A stretch of DNA of 64,000 nucleotides from Closterium sp. Naga37s-1 (GCA_947471745.1 CANJKZ010000952.1:576001-640000), one strand, 5' to 3'; counted from the stretch's first letter, positions 11,698 to 24,701 are shown. Made by a program: numbers and translations. Notes: generated by a model from the letters alone, not told the origin.

Positions 11698-12198
11698 CGG
11701 ATTCCTCCTTCAGCGGAGACTGCGGAGTGGTCACATCTTCCCCATCAGGGTCATTCGCCTTGGTCAGAAGCTTGCCTATGGTGTTCCTGGTTGTGCGTGG
11801 CTTTGTCATTGTGCGATCATGAATGTCACTATGGCTGAGAAAATGTGACGAATGAGCACCTTCTAATCTGATGGTTTCTTCTTATGGTGATCGCTTCTGT
11901 AGAAAATCCCTTGGGGAGTGCTCCTTTTCTGCCTTGCATAGATCTCTTTGGGAAACAGAAACCTTGAAACTTGGTTGAAGTCGTAATCCAGGCCTTGGTT
12001 GTTGTTGGGCATATCACGATAAACTCCATGGAAACCAAGGGAGGCATTGACTGTCCTGAAGGTCCTAGGAGCCGCCATGGCGTGGAGCTCGAGATTCTCA
12101 TCAACGTTGTCGTTCTCGAAGTACTGCTCCAGAGTCACATGACATGACACAAGATTTTATAGGCCGTGTCTGATCAGGTGGTGAATGGTGGTACGCTT
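11698..12198 (-). other. Old gene-like sequence J, part 2
   Basis: This stretch lies between elements B and C. A minus-strand open stretch (about 11863-12150) starts MSCHVTLEQYFENDN and looks protein-like, but I do not recognise it. A TATA-like string (GCCTATAAAATC on the minus strand, about 12152-12163) sits just upstream of that ATG. It is probably the front part of the sequence seen at 3870-5451, separated from it by element B. Confidence 0.3.
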
Positions 12199-12574
12199 TG
12201 TTGGACAAAGAAATTTGACTTATACAATTCAGTCGTTCGATAGTAAAAAACTACAGTAGTATCGTAGTACTTCTATATATGCATGTTACTGTAGCATGTT
12301 CGGTGTGATTACAGGAAATAGTGCAAACAGTCTCGTGACTGTTCGCATGCCACAGGATTATACCCCTTCGTAGAGTCAATTCGATATGTAGCCCGTTTCA
12401 TTAACAGGTACATCTCTGAATAGGTACTTTCATAGACTATAAATCTCTTGTATCTCTTCTTTATTATTCAATTCTTGTTCTCACAATATACCAGCTCAGG
12501 AATTCAAGTCTTCCGCTGCAATACTTTACAGAGGCTAAACTCTAAAATATCCTAAGGACTTTCTCAGTTCAACA
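12199..12574 (+). repeat. 5' LTR of element C
   Basis: 376 bp, from TGTTGGACAAAG to GTTCAACA. Its right three quarters match 25190-25487 with numerous differences. Confidence 0.85.
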
Positions 12575-12659
12575 TGGCATGAGAGCAGGAGCGCTTACGA
12601 TCTCCTAGTTTTTTACGAATCCTCTGTCAACAAAGGTCTTTATTATCAGGGCTAAATTA

Positions 12660-13121
12660 CAGTCATGACGGATAGCAACAACGGAAAACCCCACTTGCAA
12701 AGTGGAGGTGGTGGCTCGGATCAGCCCACTGCACCACCACTACCTGGTTCCGGTTTCTTAGGAGTAACCTTTGGCAACACTGCTTCAACAGCTGAATGTG
12801 CAACTGGACTAGGAGGCGTAGGAGGACCGTCCAGTCCTTCGTGTTTAACGCTACAACAGATGGAGATGGTTCCGCTGCAGGCGATGGTGCAGCAGGCCTC
12901 GATCCTGTGATACAACAACAAGTATTTCAAGCCATGCCAGCGTTCATGGCATCAGCTCAAGCACAACAAGCACCACAAGCATCATCGTCATTAAACATGG
13001 GAACGGCATCAATGAGCATTGATGGGACATCATACATACGAGAACAACCGGTTTCTTACCGTGCTCCGCCTCGACAGCAGTCGCGGGTCACTCACGCGTT
13101 TGTGCCTCGAAGCACACCTGC

Positions 13122-13172
<51 letters not shown>

Positions 13173-13830
13173 GGATGGAAATACACTTGGATTAAGCGAC
13201 GCAACCAATTACCAAACACAGATGCAGAACATCCTGAAGTTTCAGACCTCAAGACCCTTCGACGGAAAGGACTTCTTCGCCTGGAGTTTTGAATTCGAAC
13301 TCATGATGGAAGCTGCACAAATTTGGGAGTACTTCACCGGGGAAATACAGTATCCAGTCAACGGCACACCAGATGAACAACGAAGATACGCCTTTCAATC
13401 GATGATGGCGTTCACCATTCTTCTGCGCAACCTGTCACTCACTAAACAGCAAGGCATCAGATCATACAGGGAGTTTGCCAACTCAGCGGAGTTAACATGG
13501 CAACATCTGAAGCGGCTTTATCAAGCAACAGACTGTGCAACACAGAGCAGGCTCATGTCGCTGTTGAACAACATGCAGATGAAGGCAGGACAGCATGCGG
13601 TGCAGTACATCAACCGGTGCAGAGAGCTACGTGACCAGTTTAATCGAAGTGGAGGAAGCTTCCCTGAGTCGATGTTTGTGAAATCGCCGGACTTGGACCT
13701 CAGTGGCGTAATACACGCTCTCTTCTCCGCACTCAAGGGAATGTCTCGGAGATGCACCTCTGCGCAACACTCCTCGCCGAACAGCAAGATATGGATCTGT
13801 ACGACAGTAAAGGCAACAAGAAGGTAAATC
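12660..13830 (+). pseudogene. Element C gag region
   Basis: This copia-type gag carries a poly-Gln run from a CAA microsatellite (about 13118-13170) and a UBN2-like body: FDGKDFFAWSFEFELMMEAA, then WQHLKRLYQATD and MSLLNNMQMKAGQHAVQYI. The CCHC knuckle lies downstream. The lineage differs from A, B, D, E, H and K, since the LTRs are longer and start TGTTGG. It is a fossil. Confidence 0.8.
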
Positions 13831-14804
13831 AGTTCGCTTTCATAGCACACAGTCAAGTGGAGCCGCCCAAACAACAACGACAAAAGCAATTTCAGGAGCA
13901 GCAGAAGCAGAGACAACAGCAGCTGTGGTAGCAGCAGCAGCATTATTACGTACCTCCGTTTTGCCACATCTGCAAAACTTCCGGTCATTCTCGCGATCAC
14001 TGTCCTCAGCGTCAACAGTCAACTTCTCATCGTCCAGCTGCTGCTCCTCCACAGGTTGCAGCCGCTACTGCATCAGCTGCACAGAGTAAACCACAGACTA
14101 CGTCAGTACCACCAAAGGGGAGAAACTTGTTATGACTCGCAGAGACTCGTGCATCACTGGCTCACCGCCAACCTTCGCTCCAGATGAAGTGCTGGAGGAA
14201 GTTTCCACGAATCTTCAAGTTAATCCGCAATACGCCAGTGTCGCATCTATTGCCGAATACGGTCCAGGCGTCTGGTTTCTTGACAGTTGCTGCGCACAAC
14301 ACATGCGCACAACAAGAGTTAACAACGGGTTCTATGTGAAGCATGAGACACGACTTCCGCATGAAGTGACAGTAACAGTCGCCAACAATCAAACGTTACG
14401 TACCCGACGCCAAGGCACAGTTCTTCTTCAGTCGACTGCGACAAACACAGTCATCCAGCTCTCTAACGTCCTCATTGTGCTTGGGCTCGGCTACAATCTT
14501 CTCAGTGTCAGTCAGTTGATGAGCCGCGGAGTGGACCTGGAATGCGACAGTGACAGCAGAGTTCAAGTTATACTCGACAAAGGGAGTATTCTACATTGCA
14601 AAAGCGGTACAGCAAGATGGCGTTTTCGTTCGTAACGTGGAGAGAGATGGAACATCAGCAGACAGCGATCGGATGCTCGCCTTTGGTTCTTGGACAGACT
14701 GTCATCCGAAGGAGCTTAACACAGAGCCGGATCATCTTGGTTTTTACCGAGAAAACGTCACTCCAATAGCATCCGAAGCAGGTACACCTGGAACATCACA
14801 AGCA

Positions 14805-14941
14805 TGTCAAATTACAATTTGTGTCTCTAGGCTACAGTAGGGTCACTCCTTAGTGAGTACAACACTTTAGGGTTAGGTTTCCCCTACTTGTACTCATCTC
14901 CTGCCTAGTTCAATCATTCATTCCTAGTTCTATTCTTGACA
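14805..14941 (+). repeat. 5' LTR of element D
   Basis: 137 bp, from TGTCAAATTACAATTG to CTATTCTTGACA. Confidence 0.88.
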
Positions 14942-15004
14942 TGTTATCAGAGTAGGAACCGTTCCTACATGGGCCCACGCCCTACACAGTAGCCAGCGCG
15001 CTGG

Positions 15005-15650
15005 CGCCCCTAGCTCTCACTGTCGCGACCCTTGCAGCCCGTGCGCTGCCCCTGCGACCGCATTGCCCCTGCAGCCGTGCTCGCCCCTACGACCGTGCTG
15101 CCCCTGCAGCCGTGCTCGCCCCTGCGACCGTGCTGCCCCTGCAGCCGTGCCTACTCCTGTGGCCCGCGCGCTGCCCCTGCAGCCCGTACGTCGCTCCTGC
15201 AGCCCGTGTGTCGCTCCTGCAGCCCGTGCGCGCTGCCCCTGCAGCCCACACGCCGTCCCTGCAGCCAGCGTGCCACCCTGCCGAGCCGCGAGTCACCCCT
15301 GCAGCCCGTTCACGCTGCCCCTGCAGCCCGCGCGCAGACCTGCCGAGCCGCGCGTCGCCTCTGCAGCCCGTGCGCGCGGCCCCTGCAGCCCGCGCGTCGC
15401 CCCTGCAGCCCGCGCGCCGCCTCTGCAGCCCGTTCGTGCTGTCCCTACAGCCCGCGCGCCGCCCCTGCAGCTCGCGCGTCGCCCTGCCGAGCCGCGCGTC
15501 GCCCCTGCAGCCCGTACGAGCTGCCCTTGCAGCCCGCGCGGCGCCCCTGCAGCCCGCGCGTCGCCCCTGCAGCCCGCTCACCGCCCCTGCAGCCCGTGCG
15601 TCCTGCCCCTGCAGCCCGTGCGCCGCCCTGCCGAGCCGCGCCGCCCAGCC
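15005..15650 (+). repeat. GC-rich tandem-repeat leader of element D
   Basis: About 15-bp units of the type CCCTGCAGCCCGCGC fill the space between the primer-binding site and the coding part. All three forward frames stay open through much of it, because the unit lacks stops. This is not evidence of coding. Confidence 0.75.
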
Positions 15651-16249
15651 CGAGCCGCGCCGCCCACGCCGAGCCGAGCCGCCCTACCCAACCCGAGCCG
15701 CCCTGCTACTACTACTGCTACTGCTGCTGCTCGTTCTACTGCTGCTGCTGGAGGAAGTACTGCTGGGAGTGGTGGAGGTGCGGCCGCCCAGCCCCACCGA
15801 ACCGCCCTGCTGCTGTTACTACTGCTGCTGCTGCTACTCGTGCTACTGCTGCTGCTCGTGGAGGTGCTGCTGGGAGTGCAGGAGGTGCTGCTGGTGCTGT
15901 AGGAGCTGGAGGTGCTGGACCTACTCCTGACCGTCACTGTCTGTCATGGCCACTTACGCGGCAGTTGCTGCGGCCAGGGGTGGACAGCAGCGGGCACTGC
16001 CTCTCCCGGACGACCCCACCCCTCAGCAGCTTCGTGAGTGGGTTTTTCAGCGAGGCCGTCCTGGTGGTGGAGGTTATCGTTTTGTTAAGGCTGCTGCTCT
16101 TGGTGCTAGTGAGTCTGCTGCCACTCCAGGTGCTAGTGAGTCTGCGGCCGCTCCAGGTGCTAGTGAGTCTGCTGCAGCTCTAGGTGCCCGTGAGTCTGCC
16201 GACGCTCTAGGTGCTAGTGCGTCTACTACCACAGGTCCTGCCTCAGCTG

Positions 16250-19200
16250 AGGTCTTGCACACTTTCACGCTTGACTCAGGCGCGTCACGTTGCTTCTTTC
16301 GTGATTGCAACACAGTCACACCACTCACAGCACCTGTCCCAGTCTCGCTGGCTGACCCCTCTAGGGGCCTAGTAGTTGCAAGAGCCTCCACGGTCCTCCC
16401 TTGTCCAGCAGTCCCCTCCGGCTCTCTGTCAGGTCTCCACCTCCCTACGTTCTCGACGAACTTGGTGAGCAACGCTGCCATTCAGGATGTCTGGGTTGAT
16501 ACCTTTATTCCTGGAGGGCAGCGTGTGGCGATCTGTACGTGCTCCCGGACTGGCCGTCACCTGGCTACGTTCACTCGACAGCCTGGGTCTAGTCTGTACA
16601 CACTGACCACTGCGTCTGCACAGGTGGCTGAGTCAGGTCAGGTGGCTGCGTCGAGTCTGGCGTCTGCGTCGGGGCAGTAAGCTGCGTCTTGCTCGTGCAG
16701 CGTACTCACGCACGAGACTCAGCGCTGGCACCACCGTCTTGGTCACCCCTCCCTGCAGCTTCTACGCAGTATGCACTCCCGTCTCCTTGTCTCTGGCCTC
16801 CCCAGGACCCTGCCCCCCCTGCCGCGCTCGCTTGCCCCGCCGTGCCTTCCTTGCGTCGAGGGGCGGCAGCGTGCCGCTCCTCACTCCTCCGAGTTTCCTC
16901 CAACCACTGCTCCTCTGCAGACTCTCCACCTGGACATGTGGGGCTCGGCCCAGTCGGTGGAACGGACCAGGAGCGCTACTTCCTGCTGGTTGTTGACGAC
17001 TACACACGCTACACCACCGTCTTCCCCTTGCGGCGCAAGGCGGATGTCAGTGGTGTCCTGATCCCCTAGATCCGTGCTACTCGTCACCAGCTGCGAGAGC
17101 GGTTTAGGCGGGACTTTCCAGTTCTGCGTCTGCACTCTGACAGGGGTGGTGAGTTCTCCTTTGGCGTGGAGACGTTCTGTCAGGACGAGGGCATCGCCCA
17201 GTCGTTCACGCTTCCGGCCTCTCCGCAGCAAAATGGGATCGATGAGCGTCACATTGGCCTGGTCATGGAGGTTGCTCGTACCTCCATGATCCATGCGGCT
17301 GCTCCCCATTTCCTGTGGCCGTTTGCGGTCCGATACGCCGCGCATCAGCTCAACCTCTGGCCCCGTGTCTCTGCTCCAGAGACCTGGCCCACACTCCGTT
17401 GGACGGGACAGCCTGGTGATGCGTCATCGTTTTGGGTCTGGGGCGCGCTCTCCCTTGTTCGCGATACCAAAACGAGCAAGCTCTCTCCTCGCACTCTCCG
17501 CTGTGTCTTCCTGGGCTTCCCCACCGACGCTCCGCCCTGGCAGTTCTACCACCCTGCCTCGCGTCGTGTTCTGTCCTCTTAGGACGTCACCTTCGACGAG
17601 TCGGTCTGTTACTACCGACTTCACCCACACGCGTCCCACCCGGTCCCCCTCGCGCCTCTCTTCCTGGTACCAGTCCCCCCCCGGTAGACCCCCTTCCCCC
17701 ACAGGGTCCTGCTCCCTCAGGTGTGTCTCAGGTAGACCCACCCCCCTTGGATGAGCCAGTGGAGATCTTTTCTGACTCCTCTGACCCAGCTGAGGGGGGT
17801 GACACCGCCGCCGACGACACGGCGACCACTCGCCGCACTCCTCGCTTGGAGACCCCCCCGGGTTTCCCGCCTCGGCCGTCTTCGCCACCTCCGCAGCCTG
17901 CTGCTGTGGACTCTGGAGCTGAGGGTGATGGAGCTGGGCCTGGGAGTGGTACGTCTGGGGGTGACTGCTCTCCTCGTTTGGCTACCCCCCCCAGTTTCCC
18001 GCCTTTGCAGCCTTCTGCAGTGGACACTGGAGCTGAGACTGAGGGTGCAGGGACTGAGGGTACTGAGCCTGCGGGTGCTGGGACTGAGGGTACTGAGCCT
18101 GCGGGCGCTGGGACTGAGGGTACTGAGCCTGCGGGTGCTGGGACTGAGGGCACTGAGCCTGCGGGTGCTGGGACTGAGGGTACTGAGCCTGAGGGTACTA
18201 AGCCTGGGGGTACTGAGACTTTGGGTGCTGACTCTGGGGGTGCTGAGACTTTGGGTGCTGACTCTGGGGGTGCTGCGAGTCCTTCTGGAGGTCCTGGAGC
18301 TGGAGGTACTGGAGCTACTAGGCCTGGAGGTACTACTGGAGGTACTGGAGGTACTACTGGTGCTGGAGGTACTGGAGCTGCTGCTGGTGCTGGAGGTGCT
18401 GGAGCTGGAGGTACTAGAGGTGCTTCTGGTGCTGGAGGTGCTAGAGCTACCACTACTGGAGGTACTGGAGCTGGACAGCCACCGCAGCCTGCTCTACTTG
18501 AGACGCTCTCGCCGCAGGCGATTCGTGCGTGGGTCGTTCGGCGAGGCAGTCCTGGTGGTGGAGGGTACGGTCCGGCTGGTGCTGGAGCTACTAGTCCAGG
18601 AGGTGCTGCTGGTGCTGGAGGTGCTGGAGGTACTACTGGAGGTACTAGAGGTACTGCTGGTGCTGGAGGTGCTGCTGGTGCTGGGGGTACTGGAGCTGCT
18701 GCTGGTGCTGGAGGTACTGGAGCTGCTAGTACTGGAGGTGCTGCCGGTGCTGGAGGTCCTAGAGCTGGAGGTACTGCAGCTGCTGGTGCTGGAGGTAGTC
18801 CTGTTACTGGAGGTGCTGGGGGTGGTGGAGCTGCTGGCACTGGAGGTGCTGGTGCTACTGGTGCTGGAGCTGCGGGAGCTGCTGACCCTGGAGGTGCTGG
18901 TGCTGGAGGTACTGGAGGTGCTGGAGCTACTGGTTCCGGAGGTGCTCGTACAGGAGGTGCTGGAGCTGCCGGAGCAGGTGGTGCTGCTGGTGCTGGAGGT
19001 GCTGGAGGTGCTACTGGAGCAGCTGGCACAGGAGGTACTGGAGGTACTACTGGTGCTGGAGGCGGAGGAGCTGGAGCTGGAGGCACTGGAGGTGCTGGAG
19101 GTACTACTGGTGCTCGAGGTGCTGGCGCTGTCGGAGCTCGTGGTGCTGTAGGTGCTGGTGCTACTGGTGCTGGAGGTGTTGCTGGGAGTACTGGAGAAGC

Positions 19201-21540
19201 TGCTCGTGCTGGAGGTACGGGAGCTACTGGTGCTCTTCGCCACCTTCTCAGTCTTCCGCCAGGTGCTACTGGCTTCCCTGTGGCAGGTACTACTCCTCCG
19301 TTGCTGTGTCCACCGGCGGACCAGTCACAGCCGCCGCTGCTACTGCACTCCCCACTGCCTGCTCCTGCTCCTTACACTGCGGTGACACAGTCCCTGACTG
19401 AGCGTCGAGAGCCTGAGACTCGTGCTTCTACCCTTGAGCGTCGAGATCCTGAGTCTAGCTTTGACCTTGAGCCTGAGCCTAGAGCTGCTGTCCGTGCTCG
19501 TGTTTTTCGTACTCGTCGTCCGCGTGCTCCGGCTGTCCCCGGCACTCACGATATGACACTCCGTCCTTCCTCTGTTCCTCAGCGTGTTGTCCTACCGTTA
19601 CCTCATGCGTCCTCTCTGCCTTACGTTGCTGACCCTCCGTCTGACCTTGCTCGTGCATCCAGTCCGACTGTTACTCGCCTTCTTGCTACGGTTGTGACGG
19701 ACCCTACGTTCTTGTCTCCTGCTGCGTCTGCTCTAGTAGCTGAGCTTGTTGACTTTGCTGCTGTGTACCGCCTCGACTACCTTGCGAGTCTTGTCTCTGA
19801 CCCTGTCCCTGCCTGTCCTCCGTCCGTCGGGGGTGAGACTGCTCTTGGCTGTACTGCCCTTGGCTGTGACGTTCTTGAGGACAGGCAAGAGGAGCTGGAG
19901 TGCCTTGCGGCCGCTCCACCCCATCACGCGACCATGCTGCTTGCCCCTGAGGGAGACCCGGATGCACTTGACATCCCCACCCCGCGCTCCTACAGGGGGG
20001 CGATTTCGGGTGAGTACTCCTCTCAGTGGCAGGCAGCCATGGACGCAGAGATGGCTTCCTGGAAGTCCACAGGCACCTACGTCGACGAGGTTCCCCCACC
20101 TGGGGCGAACATCGTCAGTGTCATGTGGATTTTCAGGGTGAAGCGGCCGCCGGGTTCTCCGCCTGCCTTCAAGGCGCGTTACGTTGCTCGAGGCTTCAGT
20201 CAGCGTGAGGGGGTCGACTTCTTTCAGACCTTCTCCCCCACCCCGATGATGACCACTCTTCGGGTGTTGCTACACGTTGTAGCTCAGCGTGACTACGACC
20301 TGCACTCCCTTGACTTCTCGACAGCTTTCTTGCAGGGTAGCCTTCACGAGGCCATCTGGTTCCGCCGTCCACAGGGCTTCACTGGGTCGTTTCCTGAGGG
20401 TACCCAGTGGAGCCTACGCCGACCAGTGTACGGCCTGCGTCAGGCGCCCCGGAAGTGGCACGACACACTGAGGACGACACTTGCGGCTCTTGGGTTTGCT
20501 CCTTCGACGGCTGTCCCGTCGTTGTTTCTACGCACCGACACTACTTTGCCGCCGTTCTTCATCCTCGTGTACGTCGACGACTTGGTTTTTGCTACTGCTG
20601 ACACTGAGGCACTGGCCCTAGTGAAGGCGGAGCTGCAGGAGATACACACCTGCACTGACCTGGGTGAGCTGCGGAGCTATCTTGGCTTGCAGATCACCCG
20701 GGACAGAGCACGGCGCACCATCACCCTGACTCAGTCACACATGGTGCAGCAGGTCCTTCAGCGCTTCCGCTTCACGTGGTCCTCGCCACAGCCCACTCCT
20801 CTGTCTACCGGCCACTCGCTCTCAGCTCCACCTTCGGACGAGTACGTAGAGCCGAGTGGTCCGTACCCAGAGCTTGTGGGTTGCCTCATGTACCTGATGA
20901 CGTGCACACGACCTGACCTCGCGTACCCTCTCAGCCTCCTGGCTCGCTACGTGGCACCCGGTAGACACCGAAAGGTGCACTTTGATGCTGCAAAGAGGGT
21001 ACTGCGTTACTTGTGCAGCACATCGGGCATGGGGCTCGTGCTTGGAGGACGGGGTTCGGTGGTCCTCACAGGACACTCTGACACTTCTTGGGCCGACGAC
21101 CAGACGACTCAGCGTTCGTCACAGGGTTACACCTTCAGTCTTGGCTCTGGTTCTGTCTCGTGGAGGTCCACTCGTTCTTCTTCTGTGCTTGGTTCCAGCT
21201 GTGAGGCCGAGATCTACGCTGGGGCCATGGCTGCACAGGAGCTACGCTGGCTGACCTACCTGCTGACCGACTTGGGGGAGCGGCCTCGTTCTCCTCCAGT
21301 TCTGTACGTCGACAACAAGGCAATGCTTGCCTTGTGTCGCGAGCAGAGACTGGAGCACAGAACGAAGCACATTGCTCTTCGCTACTTCCTTGCGCGTGAG
21401 CTGCAGCAGCGTGGTCAGGTGCGCCCTTGCTTGCGTGGCCTCTCGGGCCAACACTGCTGATGTCTTCTCCAAGGCCCTTGGGTCTGGTGATCATCACCGT
21501 TTCTGCACTGCTCTTGGGCTTGTGCCCACTCTGCCTCACC
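16250..21540 (+). pseudogene. Element D pol region
   Basis: The protease motif LDSGASRCFFRD lies near 16270. Integrase motifs (WHHRLGHPSL-like, LHLDMWGSA, PQQNGIDERHIG) span about 16730-17280. A stretch of about 4 kb from 17430 stays open through the linker, the reverse transcriptase (LVYVDDLVFATAD near 20565-20605) and RNase H (SSCEAEIYAGAMAAQELRW near 21195-21250). It is the best-preserved 3' pol half in the window, but the element as a whole is broken. Confidence 0.88.
18020..19260 (+). repeat. Gly/Ala/Thr-rich linker repeat in element D pol
   Basis: Roughly 1.2 kb of short units such as GGTGCTGGAGGTACT and GGTACTGAGCCTGCGGGTGC encode Gly-Ala-Gly-Gly-Thr-like and Glu-Pro-Ala-Gly-like repeats between integrase and reverse transcriptase. 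The opposite strand and the other frames are also largely open, so they read as false Pro-, Leu- and Ser-rich proteins. Confidence 0.8.
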
Positions 21541-22899
21541 TGCTGGTTGCTTGACTTGCTCTTGTTGTACACTGCTATATATCTTATACCTGCATGTTTT
21601 CTCTTGCTAGGTTGTGATCAGTGTACTGCCTTGCTATTATATACCTCTGCATGTGAACTGGCCTTGTGGCCATTTGCTTGTGCTCAGAATGCGTGGTGAC
21701 TTTGTTATCCACCCTGAGCTGTGTTCTCTTCTGCAGACTGGTCTTGTGACCGCTTGTTGTGTTTGCTATCCCCTACTTTGCCTATGGGGGTGTGTCAAAT
21801 TACAATTGTATCTCTAGGCTACAGTAGGGTCACTCCTTAGTGAGTACAACACTTTAGGGTTGGGTGTCGAATGTAGGGGAGGTGCTGGCGCAGGTGGTGC
21901 TAGCTCTGGGGGTGCTGGAGCTGGAGGTGCTGGCGCAGGTGGTGCTAGTTCTGGGGGTGCTGGAGTTGAAGGTGCTAGCACTGGAGGTGCTAGTTCTGGG
22001 GGTGCTGGAGTTGGGGGTCCTGACACTGGAGGTGTTGGTTCTGGGGGTGCTGAGTTTGAGGAGACTGGAGCTGGAGACCCTGATTCTGCGGAGTCCACTC
22101 CGCCTCCCCACCGCCACGACACGCGTCTCCAGGCTGCCCGTCGGCGTGAGCGTGAGGAGCAGGAGCGGTTGGAGCGGGAGCGGCAGGAGCTGCGGGTGCT
22201 GGACCTTCTGGAGCAGCAGCCGCAGCCGCCGCCGCAGTCGCAGCTGCAGCAGCCGCAGCCGCAGCCGCCACCGCAGTTTCCCCTGGAGCGGCAGTTGTTC
22301 CCACCTGTGAGTGGCCTGCGGGCCCTTGGCTTTTCCTCCTCTCCTCCTGTCCGCTCCCAGTCTCCTCCTGTGTTTGTTCCTCCGTTGCCTCCTCCTGACG
22401 ACCGTCCGGCGGTCTGGTCTTCTCCTCCTCCTCAGTCTCCTCCTCCTTCGGTTCGTCACGACTTGATCACTCGTTGTCCTCCGCGTGCTCGTCACTCGTC
22501 CCCTGTTACTGACCTCCACACTGCCCTCCTTTGTACGTCTCGTCGTCGTTCTCCTTCTCCTGTGTCCGTTCTCCTGTCTCCTCCTCCGTCCTCTCTCCCA
22601 GCCCTCCCCACTCCTATCACTGACTACTACCGCACTGTTCGTCCTATTGCCGCACGTGTCCTCGCCACTCTTGTCACCGACTCTCGTTTCCCTCCGTCGT
22701 CGGTCTCTGCTCTTACTGCCGCTGTCGCTGAGTTTGCTGCCGCCAACCGCCTTGACTACGCCACCCGTGTGGTGCCAGCTCCTCCCTACCGTCCTCTGTC
22801 CGTCGGGGGTGAGTTTTCCCTTGGCTGTGACGTCCTAGAGGACAGAGAGTCTGAGCTGGAGTACTGGGCAGCCGCTTCTTCCTCTGTGTGTGCCATGCT

Positions 22900-24500
22900 G
22901 CTCTCCCCTGAGGGAGACCCCGACGCCCTTGACATACCGACTCCCCGCACTTACCGCGAGGCAGTGTCAGGGGCGTGGGCCTCTCAGTGGAAAGCGGCTA
23001 TGGACTCAGAGTTGGCGTCTTGGAGATCCACAGGCACCTACGTCTACGCAGTTCCCCCTCCCAGGGCGAACGTAGTCGATGGCATGTGGCTCTTCAAGGT
23101 GAAGCGACCGCCTGGAGCACCGCCGGTGTTCAAGGCGCGCTACGTGGCTAGGGGCTTCAGTCAGCGTGAGGGAGTTGACTTCTTCCAGACCTTCGCCCCG
23201 ACCCCGAAGATGACTACTCTTCGGGTGTTACTCCACATAGCAGCGCAGCGAGACTACGAGCTGCACTCCCTTGACTTCTCTACTGCGTTTCTCCAGGGCC
23301 GACTACACGAGGAGATCTGGCTGCGCCGCCCTCCTGGCTTCACTGGCACCTTCCCACCTGGGACCCAGTGGAGCCTGAGACGGCCAGTCTACGGTCTCCG
23401 CCAGTCGCCCCGTGAGTGGCACGACACTCTTCGCTCCACGCTTCGTGACCTTGGGTTCAGCCCGTCCTCCGCCGACCCGTCGCTGTTTGTTCGAGCGGGT
23501 CCTACTCCTTTCTTTATCCTTGTCTACGTCGACGACTTGGTGTTTGCTACAGCAGACAGGGCAGCCCTGGCTCAGGTGAAGTCCGAACTGCAGAAGAGAC
23601 ACAAGTGCACTGACCTGGGTGAACTGCAGTGTTACCTTGGCTTGCAGATCACCCGGGACAGAGCCGCTCGCACCATCACACTGACGCAGTCACACATGGT
23701 GCAGCAGGTCCTTCGGCGGTTCGACTTCCAGTTCTCCACCACTCAGCCCACTCCTCTTGCTGTTGACCACAGACTCACGGGCCCCTTTCCTGACGAGCCC
23801 TTTGAGTCCATTGGACCCTACGCAGAGCTGGTGGGCTGCCTCATGTACCTGATGACTTGTACTCGGCCGGACCTCGCCTTTCCCCTCAGCGTCCTTTCTC
23901 GCTTTGTTGCGACTGGGAGACACCGTCCTGTCCACTGGACAGCTGCTGTGAGGGTGGCGAAGTACCTGGCGACTACATCAGGCATGGGGCTTGTGCTTGG
24001 AGGGACTCAGCCAGTGGCGTTGACTGGTCACTGCGACTCTTCCTACGCTGACGACGTGGAGACTCAGCGCTCGACTCAGGGTTACTGCTTCAGTCTGGGA
24101 GCTGGTGCTGTGTCGTGGAGGTCTACACGGTCATCGTCTGTGGCTACTTCCAGTGCAGAGGCAGAGATCTACGCTGGTGCCATGGCGGCACAGGAGATTC
24201 GCTGGTTGACCTTCTTGCTCGCCGACCTTGGTGCGGGCCTCGCTCTGCACCGACCTTGTACGCTGACAACAAGGCCATGTTCCTCCTGTGTCGAGAGCCT
24301 CGACTGGAGAGCAGAGTGAAGCATATTGACGTGAGGTACTTCCTCCTGCGAGAGCTGCAGCGACGCGGCCAGGCACGCCTGGACTTTGTGGCCTCAGAGG
24401 CCAACACTGCAGACGTCTTCACCAAGGCCTTGGCGCTTGGTGACCACCACAGGTTCTGTGTGCAGTTGGGGCTTGTTGAGGTAGGCCCTAGGTTGCTGTA
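22900..24500 (+). pseudogene. Element E reverse transcriptase and RNase H region
   Basis: The motifs are LASWRSTGTYVYAVPPP, FKARYVARGFSQREGVDF, FAPTPKMTTLRVLLH, LVYVDDLVFATAD (about 23518-23560) and SSAEAEIYAGAMAAQEIRW (about 24150-24210). The tail is ADVFTKALALGDHHRF (about 24410-24460). It belongs to the same lineage as D but is a distinct subfamily. It is broken. Confidence 0.85.
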
Positions 24501-24701
24501 GTCCTGTTGCTTCCTCTGCTTGTTGTGCTTTGTATTTATATCCTAGTGAACTCTTGAATTGGCCTTGTGGCCGCTTGCTTGCGCTCGGAATTTGTGTGGT
24601 GTCCTTGAGATCCACCCTGAGCTTGTCTTGCCTTGACTGGTCTTGTGACCGTTTGTTTCACCTTGCTTGCCCTGGTGTCCCTCACTTAGCCTATGGGGGT
24701 G

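Noticed and set aside
15032-16183. Cys/Pro/Ala-rich open frames of 270-380 codons, keratin-like in look
   Set aside because: They arise from the CTGCAGCCC repeat leader of element D. All three forward frames are open, so there is no coding signal.
17728-19243. Long antisense Pro-rich and Ser/Thr-rich open frames opposite element D
   Set aside because: They mirror the GGTGCTGGAGGT-like linker repeat, which has no stop in most frames.
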